A DNA stretch of 11,824 nucleotides from DATKMP01 sp035541775 (GTDB lineage: Bacteria > Bacteroidota > Ignavibacteria > UBA10030): the NCBI GenBank assembly GCA_035541775.1, contig DATKMP010000101.1, positions 1-11,824 of the forward strand, written 5' to 3'. The notes under the pieces were generated by a model. The model saw only the letters and a list, made by a program, of their open reading frames with translations. It made no database searches and had not been told where the DNA came from. The translations under genes were made by a program, and so were the position numbers. Shown here piece after piece: positions 1 through 5,894 of the stretch (positions within the stretch are counted from its first letter, which is position 1; every line of letters begins with the position of its first letter).

Positions 1-504
1 AGCGGCGAGGAAATAAAAATGATGGTACAACTGAAAACAGATTGTTTTGTGTACGTGTTGTATTACGGCGCGAACAAAGAAGTGCAGTTGTTGTTCCCGT
101 ACAAACTCCGGCAATTTCAAGATGACTATGCCACGGAAAAAAATTATTACATTCCTGCCGGCCGTACATGGATTGAGTTAGATCAAAATCCCGGAAAGGA
201 AACATTCTTTCTGATTGCTTCCAACGAACGCTTGCTGGATATTGAAGCGAAGTATGGCGATTATATCTCCGCCGATGCGTCGAAAAAACCTGCGGCGGCT
301 GAAGCTCTTGTTGCCGAAATCCGCGCCGTGCGAAAACATTATGCAACATTTGCAACACTGGCGGAAAAACCGATCAGTATCGGGGGCAATATTCGCGGAA
401 CGGAGAAGGTGGAAGAAAAGCAACGCCATGACGTTTCAGAGATTGCAACGGAAATCACAGCAAAAAATTTCTACAGCAAAACGTTTACCATTGACCACCA
501 ATAA
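1..504 (+). CDS. DUF4384 domain protein, 3' part (5' end outside window)
   Basis: The reading frame is open to the first base of the window, so the gene very probably starts upstream. An ATG at 19 is available, but the residues before it (SGEEIK) fit the strand that normally opens a DUF4384 domain. The visible domain runs from there to about base 260: a hydrophobic strand ending in FVYVLYY, then a VQLLFPY strand matching the family's 'LLFPN' motif, a YYIPAG segment, and an FLIASNE strand matching its 'iaS' strand. The tail after the domain is Ala/Lys/Glu-rich and probably helical. DUF4384 is a beta-rich domain often found beside signalling or envelope domains; its biochemical role is not known. 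The last 77 bases overlap the proposed start of the CHASE2-cyclase gene, so the two are probably translated together. Family call fairly sure; function not assigned. Confidence 0.72.
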   Translation, partial: SGEEIKMMVQLKTDCFVYVLYYGANKEVQLLFPYKLRQFQDDYATEKNYYIPAGRTWIELDQNPGKETFFLIASNERLLDIEAKYGDYISADASKKPAAAEALVAEIRAVRKHYATFATLAEKPISIGGNIRGTEKVEEKQRHDVSEIATEITAKNFYSKTFTIDHQ

Positions 505-2458
505 AACACGAACCTGGAGAGACACGCTGATCATCAGCGTGTCTGCTCTTGCGCTCGGGCACTTTCTCTTTTGGCTGCTTCCCGGAATTTTCCAAACGTG
601 GAACGGGCAAGCTGCCGATCAAATGTTTGTGCTGCGTTCGCATTATTTCCCGTCCCGCATTCCATACGACAGTACCATCATCCATGTGTGCGAAACAGAT
701 AGTACGAAATTGGTGCTAACGAGTTCCTACACAACGCGCAAACCGTATGCACAAATTATTCGTAATCTTGGCGATTTGAAAGCGGCGATGCAGGTGTGGG
801 ATTATATTTTTCGCGATCCGCTTTCCTCAGACGAAGATTCAACATTGATTGAAAGCAGCAACCATGCAAACAATGTGTACTTTGGCGCTGAACTGAATGT
901 TCAAGACGACGTACACAAGCAGCGAATGCTGCAGAACGAATATCTTTCAAAAACAAAATGGCATGTGCAAGTTGCCGGCGACATAAGCAGGATGTATGTC
1001 GGCGCCAATCCGATCAGTACCTTTGCTGCATTGGCATCGTCGTCGCGAGGAGTGGGATATTTGAATGTCAAATTCGACCGTGACGGAATTTTTCGCCGTG
1101 CACCGCTGCTGATTCGATATGAAGATGGATTTTATCCAAGTTTTCCATTTCATGCCATTTGCGATTATTTACATGTTCCGCCGGAGCACATTACCGTCTG
1201 TCCGGGAAAAAATATTACCCTTCAAGGCGCGTACCGCCCTGGCCAGCCGCCGCACGATATTCGTATTCCTGTCGATGAACATTGCAACTTAATCGTAAAT
1301 TTTGTCGGCCCGTGGGATCGAATGCTGCATTATACAATGCTGCAACTCTACCATGTTTCCGATGACCGTGATGCGATGGAGTTCGATTGGCAGCCGCAGT
1401 TTGAAGGAAAAATTGTCGTGGTCAATGAAACCTCCACCGGTGCGTCCGATATTCAATCGGTTCCGACAGAAAGCTGGTATCCGCTGGGTGGATTACATGC
1501 CAATGTGATGAATACCATTTTAACGGAAAATTTTTTACACGAAATCAATCCATGGGCCATGGTGGGTATTGAATTGGTGTTGTTGACCTTTATCGTGTTC
1601 TTCACAATCAAGTTTTCGTCGCGCGGCATGTGGATAGGCGCTATCGCGCTGTTAGTCAGTTATGTTTTGATCGCTCTGGCGGTATTTTTGTACGGAAATC
1701 TTATCATCAACATTGTTCGTCCTATTGTCATTTGTACTGCAGCAGTGTTCGGCGTGTTGGCGTACCGGTTTATCAATGAAGAACGCGAAAAAGAATCGTT
1801 GCGGCAGTCCTTCGAATCGTACTTGCCGCCGTCGGTCGTCAAACGCCAACTGGCGCATCCAGAAACGGTGCTGGAAGTTCAGAAGAAAGAACTCACCATT
1901 CTGTTTAGCGACATCAAAAGTTTTACGACGTATTCATCCACGATGACGCCGGATCAAATCCAAAAATTTCTTGCGGAATATTTTGAAGCGATGGTCAATA
2001 TTGTCTTCAAGTATGAAGGCACGGTCGATAAATATATCGGCGATGGCTTGATGGTATTTTTTGGGGCGCCGGAACCGCAGCCGGATCATGCCGTGCGTTG
2101 TGTCCGCGCGGCAATCGAAATGCAGAAAAAATGCCGCGAGTTGAAAGAAAAGTGGGTGCGCGAAGGATTGTTTCCGCTGCGGATTCGTATCGGCGTGAAT
2201 ACGGGAGAAGTGGTTGTGGGCAATATGGGAACGCCGAAAAAACTTTCGTACACGGTGCTTGGCTCCGATGTTAATCTTGCCAACCGCCTTGAATCGAACG
2301 CGCCGGTGGAAGGCATTATGATTTCTCGACGGACGTACGAGTTGATCAAAGATCACATTCCAACCCTTCCTCACGAAAAAATTTTAGTAAAAGGCCTCGA
2401 TACGCCCATCGAAGTGTTCACGGTGCCGGTGGACGAACAACTGCAGCCCTCTACTTGA
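428..2458 (+). CDS. CHASE2-domain class III adenylate/guanylate cyclase, membrane-bound
   Basis: This 676-residue protein probably makes cAMP (or cGMP) from the nucleoside triphosphate in response to an extracytoplasmic signal. From the ATG at 428 it has a basic N-terminus, a membrane helix (about 33-51), a CHASE2-type sensor region (about 55-345), three helices (about 373-446) and a C-terminal cyclase domain (about 485-665). Both metal-binding aspartates are visible: D495 in FSDIKSF and D539 in IGDGLMVFFG. So are the base-selecting lysine K535 (DKYIGDG) and the transition-state pair N616 and R620 (VNLANRLES). The second selecting position, usually Asp or Thr right after the Gly, is S613, with D614 next to it. 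The start at 428 overlaps the DUF4384 gene by 77 bases behind a weak GGAAG-type ribosome site. The frame is open back to 215, but that part overlaps the other gene and looks non-coding. A TTG at 491 is an alternative start that keeps the basic residues before helix 1. Confidence 0.9.
   Translation: MTFQRLQRKSQQKISTAKRLPLTTNKTRTWRDTLIISVSALALGHFLFWLLPGIFQTWNGQAADQMFVLRSHYFPSRIPYDSTIIHVCETDSTKLVLTSSYTTRKPYAQIIRNLGDLKAAMQVWDYIFRDPLSSDEDSTLIESSNHANNVYFGAELNVQDDVHKQRMLQNEYLSKTKWHVQVAGDISRMYVGANPISTFAALASSSRGVGYLNVKFDRDGIFRRAPLLIRYEDGFYPSFPFHAICDYLHVPPEHITVCPGKNITLQGAYRPGQPPHDIRIPVDEHCNLIVNFVGPWDRMLHYTMLQLYHVSDDRDAMEFDWQPQFEGKIVVVNETSTGASDIQSVPTESWYPLGGLHANVMNTILTENFLHEINPWAMVGIELVLLTFIVFFTIKFSSRGMWIGAIALLVSYVLIALAVFLYGNLIINIVRPIVICTAAVFGVLAYRFINEEREKESLRQSFESYLPPSVVKRQLAHPETVLEVQKKELTILFSDIKSFTTYSSTMTPDQIQKFLAEYFEAMVNIVFKYEGTVDKYIGDGLMVFFGAPEPQPDHAVRCVRAAIEMQKKCRELKEKWVREGLFPLRIRIGVNTGEVVVGNMGTPKKLSYTVLGSDVNLANRLESNAPVEGIMISRRTYELIKDHIPTLPHEKILVKGLDTPIEVFTVPVDEQLQPST
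520..544. repeat. 25-base palindrome: 12-base perfect arms around one base
   Basis: The left arm AGACACGCTGAT (520-531) and right arm ATCAGCGTGTCT (533-544) are exact reverse complements around a single C at 532. As RNA this would fold to an 11-pair hairpin with a 3-base loop. It lies 15 bases after the DUF4384 stop codon and falls in codons 31-39 of the cyclase, at the start of its first membrane helix. No T-run follows, so it does not look like an intrinsic terminator. It could be an RNA hairpin that tunes translation or stability between the two genes, a dyad operator, or a chance result of coding sequence. Confidence 0.85.
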
Positions 2459-2483
2459 TTTTGGCGTCGGCAATACGGATATT
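2455..2483 (+). promoter_or_regulatory. Promoter-like element upstream of hpnC
   Basis: TTGATT (2455-2460, overlapping the cyclase stop) and GATATT (2478-2483) are spaced by 17 bases, like a sigma70-type -35/-10 pair with four matches in each box. It lies in the 55-base gap before hpnC. The element before the hydrolase gene at 4345-4373 has the same spacing and a similar ATATTAC/GAGGAAT context. The match is modest and some FCB bacteria use a different promoter consensus, so this is tentative. Confidence 0.35.
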
Positions 2484-2513
2484 ACTTCTACTATGAGGAA
2501 TAAGTAAAAGAAA

Positions 2514-3398
2514 ATGCCGGTGCCGTTACTCAATACCAAAGGAACCCATTGGTCATCGGAAGACGGTTTTCGTTACTGCGAACACCTTGCGCGAACGCAT
2601 TACGAAAATTTTCCGGTTGCATCTCGTTTTGTTCCAAAAGATCTTCGTAAATATGTATGGGCGATCTATGCATTTGCCCGTACTGCCGACGACTTTGCCG
2701 ATGAACCCGGCTACACTCTTGCCGAACGAATTGACAATTTGAATGGCTGGGAAGAGCAATTGTTTGAGGCGTACGATGGAAACCCATCGCACCGTGTCTT
2801 TGCAGCATTGGCCGAAACAGTGGAGCGATTTCAAATTCCGGTTGAATTGTTTCAGGATCTTCTCGCCGCCTTTCGCTCCGATATTTCGACGCATCGTTAT
2901 GAAACATTCGACGATGTCGTCTTCTATTGCAGCCATTCTGCCAATCCTATCGGCCGCTTGATGCTGATCCTGTTTAATTATCGCAGCGAGCGCTTGATGG
3001 AGTTATCGGATTCTCTTTGCACGGCACTGCAATTGACCAATTTTTGGCAGGACATTTCAGTGGATATAAAAAAGAACCGCATTTATATTCCCCAGCAGGA
3101 TATGGAAGAATTCCATTACACCGAACAGGATTTGTTGAAAGGAACGTTTGATGATCGTTTCCGAAATTTGTTAGCATTCGAAATGCGCCGCACGATGGAA
3201 TTATTTCTTGCAAGCAAGCCGTTGCTTGCGATGGTGAAAAAACCATTATCCATGGAACTTGCCTTGACGTGGCATGGCGGAACGCAAATTCTCGAAAAAA
3301 TTCAGAACCAAAACTTCAATGTGTTCGCTCAACGACCGGCATTGTCGTTCATCAATAAAGCCGCGCTTCTTTTCCGAACAATTTCTATGTACCTTTAA
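2514..3398 (+). CDS. hpnC: Squalene synthase HpnC (hydroxysqualene synthase)
   Basis: HpnC is a 294-residue prenyl synthase of the squalene/phytoene synthase family. In the established bacterial route HpnD condenses two farnesyl diphosphates to presqualene diphosphate, HpnC converts that to hydroxysqualene, and HpnE reduces it to squalene. Both Mg/diphosphate-binding aspartate motifs are intact: D59-D60-x-x-D63 in ARTADDFADEPG, and D180-x-x-x-D184 in TNFWQDISVDIKKNRIYIP. The NFWQD wording and the A-R-T-A-D-D first motif are typical of HpnC rather than HpnD or CrtB. The length is normal for the family. The ATG at 2514 gives the conserved N-terminus; a GAGGAA at about 2495 is rather far away to act as a standard ribosome site. 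hpnD follows 3 bases after the stop. The role is probably cytoplasmic or membrane-peripheral, supplying hopanoid, sterol-like or C30 carotenoid synthesis. No cyclase or desaturase gene is present here to say which. Confidence 0.9.
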   Translation: MPVPLLNTKGTHWSSEDGFRYCEHLARTHYENFPVASRFVPKDLRKYVWAIYAFARTADDFADEPGYTLAERIDNLNGWEEQLFEAYDGNPSHRVFAALAETVERFQIPVELFQDLLAAFRSDISTHRYETFDDVVFYCSHSANPIGRLMLILFNYRSERLMELSDSLCTALQLTNFWQDISVDIKKNRIYIPQQDMEEFHYTEQDLLKGTFDDRFRNLLAFEMRRTMELFLASKPLLAMVKKPLSMELALTWHGGTQILEKIQNQNFNVFAQRPALSFINKAALLFRTISMYL

Positions 3399-3401
3399 TC
3401 T

Positions 3402-4286
3402 GTGCATACAGCAACACCATATTTACCGGAGTTGTCTCAGAACCGAAAGAGCAATTTCTATTATTCGTTTCTCAGCTTGCCGCGCTTGAAACGCGACGCG
3501 ATTGAAACGATCTACGCATTTTGCCGCGTCACCGACGATATTGTGGACGAAGGCGGTGATGAAAAAGAAAACCATGCTCGATTGTTACAATGGACAGATG
3601 AGTTGAAGCGTTCGCTCTACGGCGTTTCGCATTATACCTTGTTGAACAAGCTTTCAGCCATCATTAATCATTTTCAAATTCCCATCGACCATTTTTATGA
3701 TTTGATCAAAGGTATGGAAATGGATTTGACACAAAAACGGTACGGCACGTTTTCCGAATTGGAATTGTATTGCTACCGTGTTGCATCGACGGTGGGATTG
3801 ATATCTGCAGAAGTTTTCGGCTATAAAAATGCGAAGACAAAAGAATATGCCGTTCATCTCGGCCTCGCGTTGCAGCTGACCAATATTCTGCGCGACGTCA
3901 AAGCCGATGCAAAGAAGGGAAGAATTTATCTTCCGTTAGAAGATTTGCAGCGATTCGGATATTCGGAAAGCGATCTCTTGAATTCGACCTACAACGAACA
4001 ATTTGTTGCGTTGATGAAATTCGAATGCGAGCGCGCCCATGAATATTATCGCCGCGCAAAAGCATGCCTTGCCGAAGAAGATAAATCGCTTTTCACGGCT
4101 GCGCGGACCATGGGCAATATTTATTATTTACTGCTGCTGCGCATCGAACGTGCCCACTATAACGTTTTTTCCAAGCGCATCCGCTTAGCATCGCCGTTTA
4201 AAATTTTGGTTGCGATGGTGCTGCAGCTGCGGAATAAACTTCCAAAAAATTTTCATCGGTACGTCCACACGGAACTGCCCGCGTAA
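3402..4286 (+). CDS. hpnD: Presqualene diphosphate synthase HpnD
   Basis: HpnD is the partner of HpnC, also 294 residues and from the same family, and makes presqualene diphosphate from two farnesyl diphosphates. The N-terminal SNFYYSFLSLP strand and the first motif CRVTDDIVDEGGD (D45, D46, D49) are characteristic of HpnD. The second motif is D165-x-x-x-D169 in RDVKADAKKGRIYLP. The only upstream start is GTG at 3402: the frame is the same as hpnC and is closed by the hpnC stop at 3396-3398, with a single TCT codon between. No Shine-Dalgarno sequence is visible before the GTG, so translation probably depends on ribosomes finishing hpnC. A TTG at 3432 is a less likely start. The third pathway gene, hpnE, does not follow, so that step must be encoded elsewhere or done by another amine oxidase-like enzyme. 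Phytoene synthase (CrtB) is the main alternative, less likely because of the pairing with HpnC. Confidence 0.88.
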   Translation: MHTATPYLPELSQNRKSNFYYSFLSLPRLKRDAIETIYAFCRVTDDIVDEGGDEKENHARLLQWTDELKRSLYGVSHYTLLNKLSAIINHFQIPIDHFYDLIKGMEMDLTQKRYGTFSELELYCYRVASTVGLISAEVFGYKNAKTKEYAVHLGLALQLTNILRDVKADAKKGRIYLPLEDLQRFGYSESDLLNSTYNEQFVALMKFECERAHEYYRRAKACLAEEDKSLFTAARTMGNIYYLLLLRIERAHYNVFSKRIRLASPFKILVAMVLQLRNKLPKNFHRYVHTELPA

Positions 4287-4344
4287 TGCTGCAGCCCGCA
4301 TCCATTCTTCATCGGCAAAAGTTTTCCCGTCGGTTCTATAAACA

Positions 4345-4373
4345 TTGCATTCTGCTTCGGGCGTTTGTATATT
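4345..4373 (+). promoter_or_regulatory. Promoter-like element upstream of the hydrolase gene
   Basis: TTGCAT (4345-4350) and TATATT (4368-4373) are 17 bases apart; the -10 box matches the sigma70 consensus in five of six positions and the -35 in three. It sits in the 116-base gap 4287-4402 between hpnD and the hydrolase, where no gene or strong hairpin is visible. A start of transcription near 4380 would leave a leader of about 22 bases beginning at GAGGAA (4381-4386). It suggests the hydrolase/ORF6N/M28 group is its own transcription unit. Confidence 0.38.
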
Positions 4374-4402
4374 ACCTAAAGAGGAATCAAAGATTTTAAT
4401 CG

Positions 4403-5311
4403 ATGTTTATCGCCGATCTTCTTATACTCGCGATCTTGTTTTTAATTCAAGCAGCTTTCGTGCTCTTAGTAGCCGGCCCTCTTATTTTATTAAAACCCGT
4501 CCGAAGAAAACCTGCATGGTACGCACGCTTCACCACACTGCTGGAACCGCGAGATGCAAATCTTCCGCAGCAGGATGTGACGTTTGAAACATTCGACGGA
4601 TTTCATTTACAGGGATGGCTTCTTGTACAAAAGGAGCGACCCCAAGGAACAATTATTTATATGCATGGTGTCGGCGATTGCAAAGTGGGCGGCGTGGAGT
4701 TTGCCCGGTCGATGTATCATCATGGTTTTAATGTTTTTTTGTACGATTCACGCGAGCACGGCGAAAGCGAAGGAAATTATTGCACATACGGCTTTTACGA
4801 AAAACATGACCTTGTTGCCGCGATAACATATCTCCAATCGTTGAAGGATGTCACACTCGGAAAAATTGGTGTGTTTGGAACTTCAATGGGCGCAGCCGTT
4901 GCCATACAAACTGCCGCAATCGATCGCCGTATCGCTGCGGTTGTATCCGAGGGAAGTTTTGCATCCCTGCGGACTATTTTTGTGGATTATCAAACGCGCA
5001 TTGTAAAATTACCGTGGCATTTTTTACGGAACATTGCGCTTGTCCAATCGCAAAAAACGGCAAACTTTAAAGCACGCCTCGTTGCACCGATTGAAGATGT
5101 GAAAAAAGTTCACATACCGATTTTATTTGTTCACGGCGAAAAAGATTCGTTCATCAAGAATGAGTATTCGAAAAAATTATTCGATGCGGCGAATGAACCG
5201 AAAGAACTTCTCATCGTGCCCGGTGCCGATCACAATAATGTCTGGGAAATCGGCGGGCCGATGTATGAACAAGCAGTGGCATCGTTTTTTGAGAAACATC
5301 TATCGTTATGA
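4403..5311 (+). CDS. Membrane-anchored alpha/beta hydrolase
   Basis: This 302-residue protein has an N-terminal membrane helix (about 3-30) followed by an alpha/beta hydrolase fold, of the kind annotated as serine aminopeptidase S33/lysophospholipase-like or YqkD-like. The oxyanion-hole strand reads IIYMHGVGDCK, followed by the YDSREHGESEG loop common in this group. The catalytic triad can be placed: nucleophile S161 in GTSMG, acid D248 in HGEKDSF and histidine H277 in GADHNN. The substrate cannot be told from sequence; esters, lipids or peptides are all possible. The bulk after the helix has no clear export signal, so which face of the membrane it sits on is uncertain. ATG 4403 is the first start after an in-frame stop at 4397-4399. 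A GAGGA at 4381-4385 is far for a ribosome site. The ORF6N gene follows after 18 bases. Confidence 0.85.
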   Translation: MFIADLLILAILFLIQAAFVLLVAGPLILLKPVRRKPAWYARFTTLLEPRDANLPQQDVTFETFDGFHLQGWLLVQKERPQGTIIYMHGVGDCKVGGVEFARSMYHHGFNVFLYDSREHGESEGNYCTYGFYEKHDLVAAITYLQSLKDVTLGKIGVFGTSMGAAVAIQTAAIDRRIAAVVSEGSFASLRTIFVDYQTRIVKLPWHFLRNIALVQSQKTANFKARLVAPIEDVKKVHIPILFVHGEKDSFIKNEYSKKLFDAANEPKELLIVPGADHNNVWEIGGPMYEQAVASFFEKHLSL

Positions 5312-5329
5312 TCATTGCGAGGATGATGT

Positions 5330-5890
5330 ATGAAAACGCGAGCCGTTGTTCCAGTTAATTATGTCGAAGAACGCATTTTTATTATTCGCGGGTTGAAAGT
5401 GATGCTCGATCGCGATCTTGCCGATTTGTACGGCGTCGAAACGAAATATCTCAACCGACAAGTCAAACGAAATCGAGATCGCTTCCCTCATGAATTTGTT
5501 TTTCAACTCACAAAATCGGAACGCAACGAACTGGTGACAAATTGGCACCGGTTCGAATCTCTCAAGCATTCGTCCACGTTGCCGTATGCATTTAGCGAGC
5601 ACGGTGTTGCGATGCTTGCCACGGTAATTAAAAGTCCAAGAGCGGTCAAGATGAGTATCGTAATCGTAAAGGCCTTTGTTCGGTTACGCGATATTCTTTC
5701 CAGTCACAAAGAGCTGGCAGAGAAATTACAACTGCTCGAGAAGCGTCTCGATCGGCACGACGAAGAAATTCAAACGATTGTTGAAGCCATCCATCAATTG
5801 CTTCAGCCGCCGGCCAAACCGAGAAATCCTATCGGGTTCCGAATCAATGAACCGCAAACAGCATACCATCCGAGAAAACATTTGCAGTAA
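5330..5890 (+). CDS. ORF6N domain DNA-binding protein
   Basis: This 186-residue protein has an N-terminal ORF6N domain (about 9-100). The hallmark string runs through RGLKVMLDRDLADLYGVETK, the FPHEFVFQLT segment and the YAFSEHGVAMLATV segment. ORF6N is related to KilA-N/Bro-N domains of phage antirepressors and is taken to bind DNA. Residues about 120-155 are Leu/Glu/Lys-rich with heptad-like spacing and probably form a coiled coil for self-association. The end carries a proline-rich turn and the I-G-F string that I recall from many chromosomal ORF6N proteins of Bacteroidota. No phage genes surround it. A good ribosome site, GAGGA at 5319-5323, lies 6 bases before the ATG. It is 18 bases after the hydrolase and 4 bases before the M28 gene, so it is probably co-transcribed with both. 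The target and role are unknown; it may be a regulator or a domesticated phage-type gene. Confidence 0.87.
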   Translation: MKTRAVVPVNYVEERIFIIRGLKVMLDRDLADLYGVETKYLNRQVKRNRDRFPHEFVFQLTKSERNELVTNWHRFESLKHSSTLPYAFSEHGVAMLATVIKSPRAVKMSIVIVKAFVRLRDILSSHKELAEKLQLLEKRLDRHDEEIQTIVEAIHQLLQPPAKPRNPIGFRINEPQTAYHPRKHLQ

Positions 5891-5894
5891 TCCA

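Noticed and set aside
215..427. Longer N-terminus for the cyclase in the same open frame
   Set aside because: It overlaps the DUF4384 gene over most of its domain and encodes a basic, low-complexity string with no domain; the ATG at 428 already supplies a normal cytoplasmic tail before helix 1.
1551..1563. Doubled CCATGG in the cyclase gene
   Set aside because: Short, in a membrane-helix coding stretch, and within chance expectation.
1934..2374. Antisense open frame of 146 codons opposite the cyclase domain
   Set aside because: It is opposite a strongly conserved domain; the translation is Arg/His/Phe-rich, as expected from the reverse of coding sequence, with no recognisable domain.
4287..4402. 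Possible small gene, RNA or terminator in the 116-base gap after hpnD
   Set aside because: No hairpin with a T-run, no short frame with a ribosome site and no RNA fold I can recognise; only the promoter-like boxes stand out.
5676..5894. Longer N-terminus for the M28 peptidase in the same open frame
   Set aside because: It overlaps the ORF6N coding region and would bury the clear signal peptide that begins at 5895.
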